A stretch of DNA of 64,000 nt from Oleiagrimonas sp963821885 (lineage in GTDB: Bacteria; Pseudomonadota; Gammaproteobacteria; Xanthomonadales; Rhodanobacteraceae). The stretch covers positions 1-64,000 of the forward strand of contig CAWGFN010000002.1 in assembly GCA_963821885.1 (NCBI GenBank), in the 5' to 3' direction. The stretch's first letter is position 1. Every line of letters starts with the position of its first letter. The notes below the pieces were generated by a model, which was given only the letters and a program-made list of their open reading frames with translations, was not told the DNA's origin and ran no database searches. Positions 10,008 through 19,252 of this stretch are shown here, piece after piece. The position numbers and the translations under genes were made by a program.

Positions 10008-10856
10008 TCATGAACTGTCGACCTGCGCGACCAACGGCGAGACGTTCACGCCATCGGCCACCCAGGCCCTGAATGTCCGCGGGCATTGCCGCGCAATCGC
10101 CTCGCCGGCTTCACGCGAGGCCACCTGCGCGAACACGCACGCACCGGTCCCGGAAAGTCGCGCCCGGCCGAACCGGTCCAGCCAGTCCATGGCCGCCCTG
10201 ATCCCGGGATATCGCGACCGCGCCAGCGGCGCGAATGCGTTGTCCGCGACATCCCCTTGCAGGAAGCTTGAAATTGTCGCTGGGGGGGCATTTCGTGTCA
10301 ATTCGGGCGCCTGGAACAGGGCCTGCGTGGACACGTGCACGCGCGGATCGACGATCACGTAACTGGCCGCCGGCAACGCCAGCGGCTGGATGCGCTCGCC
10401 CACGCCCTCGGCCCAGGCGCTGTGGCCCCGGACGAAAACCGGAACGTCCGCGCCCAGCTGCACGCCCAGCCCGGCCAGCGCATCGGTATCCAGGCCGGTG
10501 CCCCACAGACGGTTGAGGGCGACCAGCACGGTCGCCGCGTCGGAACTGCCGCCGCCCAGCCCGGCGCCGGCGGGAATCCGCTTGTCCATGGCGATATCCG
10601 CGCCCAGGGCCGTGCCCGCGTGCTCGCGCAGCAACCGCGCCGCGCGAACCGCCAGGTCCTGCTCCGGCGGCACCTCGGCCAGCCCCGCCTCCCGCTCGAT
10701 ACGGCCGTCCTCGCGCACTCGCAGGCGCACCGTGTCGCCCCAGTCCAGCAGTTGGAACACGGTCTGCAGCAGGTGGTAGCCGTCGTCGCGGCGGCCGACG
10801 ATGCGCAGGAACAGATTCAGCTTGGCCGGCGCCGGCCAGGTGCTCCAGGCGTTCAT
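10008..10856 (-). CDS. ispE: 4-diphosphocytidyl-2-C-methyl-D-erythritol kinase
   Basis: GHMP-family kinase that phosphorylates CDP-methylerythritol in the non-mevalonate isoprenoid pathway. The 282 residues start with PAPAKLNLFLRIVGRRDDGYH, the family substrate-binding segment with the catalytic Lys, and carry the ATP-binding GHMP motif PAGAGLGGGSSDAATVL. The start overlaps the lolB stop by four bases (ATGA), so the two are translationally coupled; tRNA-Gln follows after two bases. Confidence 0.97.
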   Translation of the reverse strand: MNAWSTWPAPAKLNLFLRIVGRRDDGYHLLQTVFQLLDWGDTVRLRVREDGRIEREAGLAEVPPEQDLAVRAARLLREHAGTALGADIAMDKRIPAGAGLGGGSSDAATVLVALNRLWGTGLDTDALAGLGVQLGADVPVFVRGHSAWAEGVGERIQPLALPAASYVIVDPRVHVSTQALFQAPELTRNAPPATISSFLQGDVADNAFAPLARSRYPGIRAAMDWLDRFGRARLSGTGACVFAQVASREAGEAIARQCPRTFRAWVADGVNVSPLVAQVDSS

Positions 10857-11461
10857 GGCCCCTGCCAGGACCAGTGCTCGATGACCAGGCGCACGCGGTA
10901 GTCGCCACTGGAGGCGAACACCTTGCGCGGCAGGGCCGGGTCCAGGTCCGTGAACCAGTCCCGATACTCGACCCGCCAGCCATCCTGCTTCAGCAGCGAC
11001 GGCAGCTGGTCGGCGCCGAAGCGCAACCGCCCTGCCGCGCCGGGCGCGCGCAGGCCCTTGACCCAGTAACGCAGGCGCGCCAGCGGCACCGGCCAGCCGA
11101 ACACGCGCGCCAGCAGCAGCTGCGCGTCATCACCGTGGAGCGGACCGCCATCGAGCCCCTTCAGCACGGCGCCACGGGGTCCGCCATGCAGTTCGAAACT
11201 GCGCCCGGTCACGGGGGCGCGAAGCACGAAATCGTAGTCGTCGCCGCGCTGGCTCCAGGTCAGGCTGCCGCTGCCGCCATGACGGCCATCGCTGACGGCC
11301 AGGCGCGCGCTGATGGTCCAGTGATCACGCCTGGCCAGCGCCTGTTCACGCGCCTGCTGCGCGGACAGGGTGGCGGCATCGCCCTTCATGCGCACCGGGG
11401 CGCAGGCCGCCAGCACCAGGGCCAGCGCGGCGGCCCCGCACCATCGCCACCCCAGGCTCAC
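10853..11461 (-). CDS. lolB: Outer membrane lipoprotein insertion protein LolB
   Basis: Receives lipoproteins from LolA and inserts them into the outer membrane. The 202-residue precursor has a signal peptide with the lipobox LAAC at residue about 20, followed by the LolB pattern (DHWTISARLAVSDGRHGGSGSLTWSQ) of its open beta-barrel. Its stop overlaps ispE and its start overlaps the stop of the upstream TPR gene by 4 bases. This lolB-ispE coupling is typical of gammaproteobacteria. Confidence 0.92.
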   Translation of the reverse strand: MSLGWRWCGAAALALVLAACAPVRMKGDAATLSAQQAREQALARRDHWTISARLAVSDGRHGGSGSLTWSQRGDDYDFVLRAPVTGRSFELHGGPRGAVLKGLDGGPLHGDDAQLLLARVFGWPVPLARLRYWVKGLRAPGAAGRLRFGADQLPSLLKQDGWRVEYRDWFTDLDPALPRKVFASSGDYRVRLVIEHWSWQGP

Positions 11462-13182
11462 AGCTTGCCCTTCAACGCCTGCAACTGGCGGTTGTGCGGA
11501 TCCAGCCGCAACGCCGCGCGGTAGATGCGCCCGGCCTCGCGCTTCTTGCCGCGGGCCAGCAGCACCCGGGCCAGATGCGCGCCGACCTCCGGATCCTTGC
11601 GCTGGCTCCAGGAGGCGCGCAGGGTCGTCTCGGCCTGGTCGAGGTGGCCCAGGCGATATTGCAGCCAGCCCCAGGAATCGGCGATCGCCGGATCGTCGGG
11701 CTGCGCCTTGCGCGCGCGCTGCAGCAGGCGGGTGGCTTCGTCGAGCTGGCGGTCGGCGTCGGCCAGGGTGTAGCCGAGCGCGTTGACCGCATTGATGTCG
11801 TCCGGACGACGCTTGAGCACCGCGCGCAGGTCGCTGATCGCGGCATCGGTATTGCCGGCCTCGGCGTAGGCCAGGCCGCGTCCGTACAGCAGGTCGGTGG
11901 ATTCGCTGTCGCCTGCCAGCGCGTGGGTATAGGCCTTGGCTGCCCGGGCGAATTCGCCCTGCCGCATGTACAACTCGGCATCGACGCGGTCGAGGCGGCG
12001 CACGGAGGCCTTGTCATGCTCACCGGCAAAATGCTCGCGCAGCTGGGCCACCAGGGCATGCGCCTGATCGGGCTTGTGCTGGTCCAGCAGCATGCTGGCG
12101 CGGGACAGGCCGGCATCGAGCCCGTGATCGGCATCGGCGGGTACCCGCGCGAGCCAGTCCACCGCTTCCGCCGGCTTGCCGATCAGCGCCGCCAACTGTC
12201 CCAGCAGGTAGTAGCTCTTGGCCTGCACCGATGCCGGCGCGCGACGCAGCTCGCCGTACAGGCTGCGCAGGGCCGGCATGTTGCGGGCCCGCGCCGCATA
12301 CGCCGCTCGGGCCGCATAGCTGCGCTCGTCCTGCCTGCCCCGGGCCATGACCCTGCCGGCAAGCGCCAGGTCCCCATCCTTGGCCAGCATGGCCGCGTAG
12401 GCCAGGCGCAGGTCGACATCGTCGGGGGCGGCCTTCACGCCACGCGCGAACATCTGCCGCGCCGAGGCGGAGTCGTCCCGCTGGGCATACATGTTGGCCG
12501 CCCATGCATAGGCTTCGGCGTCGTGGAAGCGGGACGCCGCCATGTCGGCGATCCGCTGGGCATAGGCGTAGCGGCCGAGTTTCTGGCCCATCTGGCTCAT
12601 CGCCAGCCACGCGTGCACGTCGTCGGGCAGGCGCTCGGACGTGCCGACCTGCTCCAGCAGCTGACCGGCCTGCGCGGCATCGCGCGCATTCAGAAGCACC
12701 GCGCCGAACTGCTGCCAGGCGCGCTTCTGGCCGCCGGAGGTCAGGTCCATGAGGAGCCGGCGCGCATCGTCGGTGCGTCCTTCGTCCATGGCCAGCCGCG
12801 CGCGCGCGCGCAGCAGGCCCAGGCGATCGCCGCCCAGCGCCTCCCAGCGGCGCAGCGACTTGCGCGCGGCGGGACCATCGTGCAGGGCCAGCGCCATCAC
12901 GGTGGCGCGCTCGGCCACATGCGGATCGTTGCCCAGCATGCTGGCGCGGGCCATGTCGGCCTGCGCGGCGCGCAGATCGCCCTTGTCGAGCGCCGCCTTG
13001 GCACTCGCCACCAGCGTGGCGGCGTTGTCGGGCGCGGCCGACGCGCTGGCGCCAGGCGACGCCGAGGCCGTCGCGGATGGCCTGGTGGCTGGCGCGGCCG
13101 CGCACCCCATGAGCACGACCGAAAGGCATGCCAGCATCGCAAAATGCCGCATTTGCTTGAACTTGGGGATGCCGCTGCGCAC
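11458..13182 (-). CDS. TPR-repeat lipoprotein
   Basis: A 574-residue lipoprotein with a lipobox at VLMGC near residue 26 and tandem tetratricopeptide repeats through most of its length, clearest near the C-terminus (DLLYGRGLAYAEAGNTDAAI and the following units). TPRs form protein-binding solenoids; the partner is unknown. The start is the GTG at 13182: a near-perfect GGAGGTG ribosome site lies 6 bases upstream, and the first internal ATG has none. Its stop overlaps the lolB start by 4 bases. Such TPR lipoproteins upstream of lolB are common in Xanthomonadales and Pseudomonas; a role in envelope assembly is inferred only. Confidence 0.85.
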   Translation of the reverse strand: MRSGIPKFKQMRHFAMLACLSVVLMGCAAAPATRPSATASASPGASASAAPDNAATLVASAKAALDKGDLRAAQADMARASMLGNDPHVAERATVMALALHDGPAARKSLRRWEALGGDRLGLLRARARLAMDEGRTDDARRLLMDLTSGGQKRAWQQFGAVLLNARDAAQAGQLLEQVGTSERLPDDVHAWLAMSQMGQKLGRYAYAQRIADMAASRFHDAEAYAWAANMYAQRDDSASARQMFARGVKAAPDDVDLRLAYAAMLAKDGDLALAGRVMARGRQDERSYAARAAYAARARNMPALRSLYGELRRAPASVQAKSYYLLGQLAALIGKPAEAVDWLARVPADADHGLDAGLSRASMLLDQHKPDQAHALVAQLREHFAGEHDKASVRRLDRVDAELYMRQGEFARAAKAYTHALAGDSESTDLLYGRGLAYAEAGNTDAAISDLRAVLKRRPDDINAVNALGYTLADADRQLDEATRLLQRARKAQPDDPAIADSWGWLQYRLGHLDQAETTLRASWSQRKDPEVGAHLARVLLARGKKREAGRIYRAALRLDPHNRQLQALKGKL

Positions 13183-13280
13183 AATTCACCTCCGTAATGG
13201 GCCGGTAACGCCAGCGTCCGGTCCCGCGACAGCTTAGCCTATCGCTGTCCTCTGCAAAGCCGGCGCCATCGCGTTCTGTC

Positions 13281-14540
13281 ATGACGTTTGTTGCCTTCGG
13301 GCTCAACCATCTCACCGCGCCCGTCAGCCTCCGCGAACAGGTGGCGTTCGACGGCGATGCCGCGCGCCAGGCCCTTGGCGAGCTGCGTGGACAGCCCGGT
13401 GTGGACGAAGCGCTGATCCTGTCGACCTGCAACCGCACCGAGCTGTACTGCAGCGTCAGCCCCGGCGCCGAGGACGTGCCCGCGCAATGGCTGCACCATC
13501 ATCATCACCTGACCCCGGACCGGCTCACCGAGTTCCTCTACCGGCATGACGAGGACGAGGCCGTGCGGCACATCTTCCGCGTCGCCACCGGGCTGGATTC
13601 GATGGTGCTGGGCGAGCCGCAGATCCTCGGCCAGGTCAAGGACGCCTACCAGCTGGCGCGCCAGGTCAACACGCTCGGCCCGCCGATGGAGCGCCTTCTG
13701 CAGCACACCTTCTCGGTGGCCAAGCGCGTGCGCAGCGACACCCACATCGGCGCGCACTCGGTCTCCGTGGCGTTCACCGCCGTGCGCCTGGCCGAGCAGG
13801 TCTTCGCCGACCTGCGCGACGCCTGCGTGCTGCTGATCGGCGCCGGCGACACCATCGAACTGGCCGCCCGGCACCTGGCCGGCAAGCACGTCAAGCGCCT
13901 GCTGGTGGCCAACCGCACCCTGGAAAACGCCCAGGAGCTGGCGGGCAGGCACGGTGGCTACGCCCTGGCCCTGTCGGACCTGGACAAGCACCTGGCCGAG
14001 GCCGACATCGTGATCACCTCGACCGCCTCGCGCGAGCCGGTGGTCACCCGCGAGATGGTGCAGGCGGCCATCACCCGGCGCCGCCACCGTCCGGTGTTCA
14101 TGGTCGACATCGCGGTTCCGCGCGACATCGACCCGGCCGTGGGCGAGCTGCGTGACGTCTACCTGTATGGCATCGACGACCTGCGCCAGGTGATCGACGA
14201 GCACATGCGCTCGCGCGAGGCCGCCGCCAGCGAGGCCAGCGCCATCATCGACCTGCAGGTCGACCGCTACATGGGCTGGCGCCGCGCGCTGACCCTGCGC
14301 AATCCGGTGCTGGACCTGCGCGCCAACGCCGAGAACCAGCGCGACGAGGTGCTGGCCAGGGCGCAAGCCATGATGGCCGCCGGCAAGTCGCCGGAGGAAA
14401 CCCTGGCCTTCCTCGCCAACACGCTGACCAACAAGCTGCTGCATGCGCCCAGCGCCAGCCTGCGCGAGGCGGCCCTGTCCGGCGACATGGAACTGCTCAA
14501 CGCGGCCGAGCGCCTGTATGGCCTGGAGCCGCGGGACTAG
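13281..14540 (+). CDS. hemA: Glutamyl-tRNA reductase
   Basis: First enzyme of C5 tetrapyrrole synthesis: reduces glutamyl-tRNA to glutamate-1-semialdehyde with NADPH. The 419 residues contain the catalytic Cys in STCNRTELY (about residue 50), the MVLGEPQILGQVKDAY signature, an NADPH-binding GAGDTIELAARHL stretch and the C-terminal dimerisation helices. A His-rich stretch (WLHHHHHL) near residue 70 is unusual but in a loop. It diverges from the TPR-lolB-ispE run, sharing a roughly 100-base upstream region, and is followed by prfA. Confidence 0.97.
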   Translation: MTFVAFGLNHLTAPVSLREQVAFDGDAARQALGELRGQPGVDEALILSTCNRTELYCSVSPGAEDVPAQWLHHHHHLTPDRLTEFLYRHDEDEAVRHIFRVATGLDSMVLGEPQILGQVKDAYQLARQVNTLGPPMERLLQHTFSVAKRVRSDTHIGAHSVSVAFTAVRLAEQVFADLRDACVLLIGAGDTIELAARHLAGKHVKRLLVANRTLENAQELAGRHGGYALALSDLDKHLAEADIVITSTASREPVVTREMVQAAITRRRHRPVFMVDIAVPRDIDPAVGELRDVYLYGIDDLRQVIDEHMRSREAAASEASAIIDLQVDRYMGWRRALTLRNPVLDLRANAENQRDEVLARAQAMMAAGKSPEETLAFLANTLTNKLLHAPSASLREAALSGDMELLNAAERLYGLEPRD

Positions 14541-14613
14541 CGTCGCCGCACCGGACCGGCACCCACCGGCCCGCTATGCTGTCGCTCCCGCCCGCGCGCA
14601 ACCATCGGTTTCC

Positions 14614-15696
14614 ATGACCCCATCGATCCGCCGCAAACTCCAGCAACTGGCCGAACGCCACGAGGAACTGGGCCTGCTGCTGGCGCAGCCGGACATGGCC
14701 GGCGACGCCCGACGCTTTCGCGAGCTGTCGCGCGAATACGCGCAGCTGGAACCGCTGACCGAAGCCCTGCGCGCGCACGAGGCCGCGCAGCGTGAGCTGG
14801 ACGGCGCGCGGGCGATGCTGGACGACCCGGACCTTGGCGACATGGCCGCCGACGACGTGGATCGACTCCAGGCCCGCCTGCAGGACCTCGATGCCGAGCT
14901 GCAGATCCTGCTGCTGCCGACCGATCCGCGTGACGAGGGCAACCTGTTCCTGGAGATCCGCGCCGGCACCGGCGGCGACGAAGCGGCGCTTTTCGCCGGC
15001 GACCTGTTCCGCATGTACGCGCGCTATGCCGAGCAGCGCGGCTGGAAGGTCGAGGTCGAATCGGACCACCCGGGCGAACACGGCGGGCACAAGGAAATCG
15101 TCGCGCGCATCGTCGGCCGCGGCGCGTTCTCGCGGCTCAAGTTCGAATCGGGCACCCACCGCGTGCAGCGGGTGCCGGCGACCGAGTCGCAGGGGCGCAT
15201 CCACACCTCGGCGGCCACCGTGGCGATCATCCCCGAGGCCGAGGACATCGACGGGATCGAGATCAACCCGGCGGACCTGCGCATCGACACCTTCCGCTCC
15301 TCCGGCGCCGGCGGCCAGCACGTCAACAAGACCGACTCGGCCATCCGCATCACCCACCTGCCCTCGGGCGTAGTGGTGGAGTGCCAGACCGAGCGCTCGC
15401 AGCACGCCAACCGCGACAAGGCCATGAAGCGCCTCAGCGCGCAGCTGCTGGCCAGCGAGCGCGAAAAGCAGCAATCCGAGGAGGCCGCCTCGCGCAAGCT
15501 GCAGGTGGGCAGCGGCGACCGCAGCCAGCGCATCCGCACCTACAACTTCCCGCAGGGCCGCATCACCGACCACCGCATCAACCTGACCCTGTACAAGCTC
15601 GATGACGTGCTGGCGGGACAGCTCGACGAGCTGATCGATGCCCTGACCGCCGAGGACCAGGCCGAGCAACTGCAACAGCTGGGCAGCGCCGGCTGA
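14614..15696 (+). CDS. prfA: Peptide chain release factor 1
   Basis: Recognises UAA and UAG stop codons and triggers peptide release. The ATG at 14614 gives 360 residues, matching the family; the open frame upstream is antisense-like noise. The codon-reading tripeptide appears as PAT in RVPATESQGR (RF1 type, as opposed to SPF of RF2), and the catalytic GGQ is in SSGAGGQHVNKTDSA. It follows hemA as usual. The glutamine methyltransferase gene prmC, which often comes next, is not here; a polyphosphate kinase 2 gene follows instead. Confidence 0.97.
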   Translation: MTPSIRRKLQQLAERHEELGLLLAQPDMAGDARRFRELSREYAQLEPLTEALRAHEAAQRELDGARAMLDDPDLGDMAADDVDRLQARLQDLDAELQILLLPTDPRDEGNLFLEIRAGTGGDEAALFAGDLFRMYARYAEQRGWKVEVESDHPGEHGGHKEIVARIVGRGAFSRLKFESGTHRVQRVPATESQGRIHTSAATVAIIPEAEDIDGIEINPADLRIDTFRSSGAGGQHVNKTDSAIRITHLPSGVVVECQTERSQHANRDKAMKRLSAQLLASEREKQQSEEAASRKLQVGSGDRSQRIRTYNFPQGRITDHRINLTLYKLDDVLAGQLDELIDALTAEDQAEQLQQLGSAG

Positions 15697-15750
15697 TCCA
15701 TGGCAGCCGCGTGCTGCTAGGCTGACGCCACGCATCAACCGGGGCCGGCC

Positions 15751-16524
15751 ATGAAGCGCGAGGACTACGAACGCACCCTGCAGTCGCTGCAGCGCGAACT
15801 GGTCGATGTCAGCCACTGGCTGCGCGCCACCGGACGCCGCCTGCTGGTGATCTTCGAGGGGCGCGACGCGGCCGGCAAGGGCGGCACCATCAAGGCCATC
15901 ACCGACCGCCTGGACACCCGCAGTTACCGCGTGGTCGCGCTGCCCCGGCCCAGCGACCGCGAAGCCTCCCAGTGGTATTTCCAGCGCTACGTCGAGCACC
16001 TTCCAGCCGCCGGCGAGTTCGTCCTGTTCGACCGCAGCTGGTACAACCGCGCGGTGGTCGAGCCGACCATGGGCTTTTGCACCCAGGACCAATACGCCCG
16101 GTTCCTCGATACCTGCCCGGCCTTCGAGCGCATGCTCGCCGATGACGGCATCATGCTGATCAAGTACTGGCTGGCAGTCGACCAGAAGCAACAGGAAGCG
16201 CGCTTCGCCGAGCGCGCCGAGGATCCGCTCAAGCGCTGGAAGCTGTCGCCGGTGGACGTGGCATCGCGCGAGAAATACGTCGAGATCGGACGCCTTCGCG
16301 ACGTCATGCTCGAGCGCACCCATGCCGCGCACGCGCCCTGGTTCGTGGTCGATTTCAACGACCAGCGCCGCGGCCGCCTGGATCTAATCCGGCACCTGAT
16401 CGACCGCCTGCCCGACACGCACGTGCCCGAGCGCCCCTTTCCCCTGCCCGCTCTCGAGCGACCGCTGCATCGCGAGCACCTGGCCGACCCCTCGTTCTGG
16501 ATCGATGCCGAACGCAGGCGTTGA
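15751..16524 (+). CDS. ppk2: Polyphosphate kinase 2 family protein
   Basis: Cytosolic enzyme that moves phosphate between inorganic polyphosphate and nucleotides. The 257 residues form one PPK2 domain: Walker A FEGRDAAGKGGTIKAI near residue 37, the lid region LPRPSDREASQWYFQRY, and Walker B LFDRSWYNRAVVEP. A single domain of this length fits class I (nucleoside diphosphate-using) or a close class; the substrate preference cannot be fixed from sequence. It sits 54 bases after prfA on the same strand. Confidence 0.93.
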   Translation: MKREDYERTLQSLQRELVDVSHWLRATGRRLLVIFEGRDAAGKGGTIKAITDRLDTRSYRVVALPRPSDREASQWYFQRYVEHLPAAGEFVLFDRSWYNRAVVEPTMGFCTQDQYARFLDTCPAFERMLADDGIMLIKYWLAVDQKQQEARFAERAEDPLKRWKLSPVDVASREKYVEIGRLRDVMLERTHAAHAPWFVVDFNDQRRGRLDLIRHLIDRLPDTHVPERPFPLPALERPLHREHLADPSFWIDAERRR

Positions 16525-16530
16525 GGGCCT

Positions 16531-16797
16531 TCAGCCGGTGCGGAAACCGTTCGCTCCGAGCGGCGCCGCCGGCAGCCGCTCGACGCCATCCACGCGGGCC
16601 GCGGGCGGGCCGCCATGCAGCCACTGCTCGAGCGCGTCCAGGGCCGCCGGCTCGCCCTCGGCGAGAACCTCCACCCTCCCGTCGGGCAGGTTGACGGCGC
16701 TGCCGCTCAGGCCCAGACGCAACGCCTCCTCGCGGGTCGAGGCGCGATAGAACACGCCCTGCACCCGGCCCGAGATCAGGAAGCGCGCGCAGGCCAT
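16531..16797 (-). CDS. Acylphosphatase
   Basis: Small enzyme that hydrolyses acyl phosphates. The start at 16797 (MACARFLISGRVQGVFYRAS) gives 88 residues, the family size. The phosphate-binding loop with its catalytic Arg is GRVQGVFYR, and the catalytic Asn is in GSAVNLPDGRVEV. It starts 8 bases after the stop of the upstream thioredoxin-like gene and ends 6 bases from the convergent ppk2 gene. Confidence 0.94.
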   Translation of the reverse strand: MACARFLISGRVQGVFYRASTREEALRLGLSGSAVNLPDGRVEVLAEGEPAALDALEQWLHGGPPAARVDGVERLPAAPLGANGFRTG

Positions 16798-16804
16798 CGC
16801 CCCG

Positions 16805-17290
16805 TCAGTGACCCGGATCGATGTAATGGTCCAGGTCGGCCGGCGTGATCGGGCCGACGAAACGATGCACCACGCTGCCGTCGGGCGCGACCAGGTAGGT
16901 GGTGGGCAGGCCCAGCGGCGCATCGAACCCGGCCGGCGGATCGGCCGGATCGACCTTGGCCACCGGATAGCTGACCGGATGCTTGGCCAGGAAGGCCTTC
17001 AGGTCGGCCGGATCGGCGTCCTGGAAGGCCAGGCCGATCGCGGTCACGTTGGCGTGCGCCTTCACGTAGGCCGAGATCGCCGGCATCTCGTGGATGCAGG
17101 GCCGGCACCAGGTCGCCCAGTAGTTGACGATGACCCAGTGGCCGTGCTGCGCGGCCAGGTCGAACGTGGCGCCGGACAGCGTCTTGACCTTCAGTTGCGC
17201 CGCCCCTGCCGCCGATGCGGTGGACACGCAGGCAAGGCAGCTGGCCAGCACGAGGAGGGCGGCGAGGAGCGTCGGGGAACGATGTTTCAT
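16805..17290 (-). CDS. TlpA-family periplasmic thioredoxin-like protein
   Basis: A 161-residue exported thiol-disulfide protein. A signal peptide (hydrophobic residues about 8-25, ending STASA) is followed by a thioredoxin fold with the active-site motif WATWCRPC and the conserved cis-Pro in GLPTTYLV. TlpA-like proteins reduce disulfides in the periplasm, for example in cytochrome c maturation; the partner here is unknown. The start overlaps the stop of the YihY gene by 4 bases, so the two are coupled, and acylphosphatase follows. Confidence 0.9.
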   Translation of the reverse strand: MKHRSPTLLAALLVLASCLACVSTASAAGAAQLKVKTLSGATFDLAAQHGHWVIVNYWATWCRPCIHEMPAISAYVKAHANVTAIGLAFQDADPADLKAFLAKHPVSYPVAKVDPADPPAGFDAPLGLPTTYLVAPDGSVVHRFVGPITPADLDHYIDPGH

Positions 17291-18564
17291 GGGGATTCCG
17301 AGGTGGCGGGAGCGCCGGCGGACCCGGCCTCCGGTCGCCGGAACAGGTCCGACAGATGGGTGCCGAGCTCGCCGCGCAAGGTGCGCGAGAGCGCGTCCAG
17401 ATGGTCGCGCAGCGGCGCCGGAAGTCCTTCGCAGAACGGCTCCAGCGACGCCACGTCCAGCGGCAGACGATAGCGCCCGGCCTCGTAGATTTCCATCAGG
17501 GTGGCGCTGTCCAGGCTGCGCATCATGACCCAGTCGTCGTCGTCGGTGCGGCGGATCATGCCGGCGTCATGGAGGTCGCCGAGATAGCGCTGCAGCAGGT
17601 CGTCGGAGATGAAGGTCTCGCGCTCGAGCAGGCCGCGCTCGTTGAGCGTGCCGCCGGCGCGCTGGGCAGCGACGAAGTGACCCAGCAGGTGCATCAGGCC
17701 GATGAACTCCGCGCCCTCCGGCAATCGCGCCTCGCGCGGCCGGTAGTCGAAGGCGCCCAGCGAGGCCGAGATCGAGGCGCCCAGCAGCACGATGGCCCAG
17801 GACAGGTAGATCCACACCAGGAAGATCGGCACCACCGACAGGGCGCCGTAGATCTCGCGGTACGAGGGCACGCTGCGCACATAGCTGGCGAAGGCCCACT
17901 TGGCGATCTCGAACAGGATCGCCGCCAGCAGCGCGCCGGTCGCCGCCGCGCGCTTGGACACGCGACGATTGGGCACCAGCGCGTACAGCGCGAACAGCCC
18001 GGCCACGCTGACCGCGAACGGCAACGCGCCCAGCAGATGCCGTTTCAGCTCCACGCCGCTGCTCACGGCGCCCAGCAGCGGCAGCGCCGCCAGGTAGGAG
18101 GTCAGCGTCAGGCCGGCCACGATGAGGATCGGGCCGAGCGTGAGCGCGGCCCAGTACATCATGAAGCGCGACACGGTCGAGCGCCGCGTGGTCACCCGCC
18201 AGATGCGATTGAAGCGCTCCTCGATGCTGGACATCATCATCAGCGCCGACAGCAGCAGGATGAAGATGCCGATGCCGGTCAGCTTGCTGGCGTTGCCGGC
18301 GAATTCGAGCACGTACTTCTGCACCGCGTCGCCGGCCGCCGGCACGAAGTTGCGGAACACGAAATCGGTCAGCGTGTCGCGCCAGCCGGTGAACACCGGC
18401 AGCGAGGTGAGGATGCTGAACACCGCCACGGTCAGCGGCACCAGCGCGAACAGCGTGGTGTAGGACAGCGCGCCCGCGGTCTCGAAGCACTTGTCGTCGA
18501 CGAAGCGCTGCCACACGAAGCGCGCGAATGCGATGATGCGGTCGCGATCGAATCGCCGGAACAT
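17287..18564 (-). CDS. YihY family inner membrane protein
   Basis: A 425-residue YihY/RNase BN-like integral membrane protein (the RNase BN name is historical and not supported for this family). The N-terminal two thirds has about six hydrophobic segments and the family motif ETAGALSYTTLFALVPLTV; the C-terminal 130 residues are soluble and look like a winged-helix extension (DDLLQRYLGDLHDAGMIRR). I chose the ATG at 18564 (MFRRFDRDRIIAF), since the frame further upstream lacks similarity. Function is unknown. Divergent from wrbA. Confidence 0.88.
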   Translation of the reverse strand: MFRRFDRDRIIAFARFVWQRFVDDKCFETAGALSYTTLFALVPLTVAVFSILTSLPVFTGWRDTLTDFVFRNFVPAAGDAVQKYVLEFAGNASKLTGIGIFILLLSALMMMSSIEERFNRIWRVTTRRSTVSRFMMYWAALTLGPILIVAGLTLTSYLAALPLLGAVSSGVELKRHLLGALPFAVSVAGLFALYALVPNRRVSKRAAATGALLAAILFEIAKWAFASYVRSVPSYREIYGALSVVPIFLVWIYLSWAIVLLGASISASLGAFDYRPREARLPEGAEFIGLMHLLGHFVAAQRAGGTLNERGLLERETFISDDLLQRYLGDLHDAGMIRRTDDDDWVMMRSLDSATLMEIYEAGRYRLPLDVASLEPFCEGLPAPLRDHLDALSRTLRGELGTHLSDLFRRPEAGSAGAPATSESP

Positions 18565-18649
18565 GGTTCCACCCCACTGGCCTATCATGGTCGCCCCTAG
18601 CGTACCGGACCTTGATCCCGGCGCGCCCCCGAAAACCGCAGGAGACTCC

Positions 18650-19252
18650 ATGTCCAGGGACATTCTGGTCCTCTATTACAGCCGCACCGGCCATACCGCG
18701 CAGATGGCGCGCCTGGTCGCGCGCGGCATCGAGGAAGTGGACGGCATGCGCGCCCGCCTGCGACAGGTGCCCCCGGTGGCGCCGGTCACCGCGGTGGCGC
18801 AGCCCCCCGAGCCCGACGACGGCGCGCCCTACGTGACGCGCGAGGACCTGGCGGACTGCGCCGGCCTGGTCATGGGCAGTCCGACCCGCTTCGGCAACAT
18901 GGCCGCGCCGCTCAAGCATTTCCTCGACGGCACCGGCAGCGAATGGGCCTCGGGCACGCTGGCCGGCAAGCCGGCCGCGGTGTTCACGTCCACCGCCACC
19001 ATGCACGGCGGCCAGGAATCGACCCTGCTGTCGATGATGCTGCCCCTGCTGCACCACGGCATGCTGATGGTCGGCCTGCCCTTCACCGAGAATGCACTGA
19101 ACGTCACCCGCACCGGCGGCACGCCCTATGGCGCCAGCCATGTGGCCGGCGCCAAGGCCGACCAGCCGATCAGCGACCACGAGCGCGAACTGGCGCGCGC
19201 GCTGGGCCACCGCCTGGCCGATGTGGCCCGCCGCCTGGCGCAAACGGCATGA
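18650..19252 (+). CDS. wrbA: NAD(P)H:quinone oxidoreductase, WrbA type
   Basis: FMN flavoprotein that reduces quinones by two electrons. The start at 18650 is preceded by GGAG at 18641 and gives 200 residues, the WrbA size. The FMN phosphate loop is SRTGHTAQMA, and GSPTRFGNMAAPLKHFLDGT plus TSTATMHGGQE are the family flavin-binding segments. It overlaps the next gene by 4 bases (ATGA). The 85-base divergent gap with yihY must hold both promoters. Confidence 0.93.
   Translation: MSRDILVLYYSRTGHTAQMARLVARGIEEVDGMRARLRQVPPVAPVTAVAQPPEPDDGAPYVTREDLADCAGLVMGSPTRFGNMAAPLKHFLDGTGSEWASGTLAGKPAAVFTSTATMHGGQESTLLSMMLPLLHHGMLMVGLPFTENALNVTRTGGTPYGASHVAGAKADQPISDHERELARALGHRLADVARRLAQTA

Noticed and set aside
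7441..10362. 973-codon open frame on the plus strand
   Set aside because: It runs antisense through pth, rplY, prs and tRNA-Gln and has the Arg/His/Gln-rich, low-complexity composition of high-GC shadow frames.
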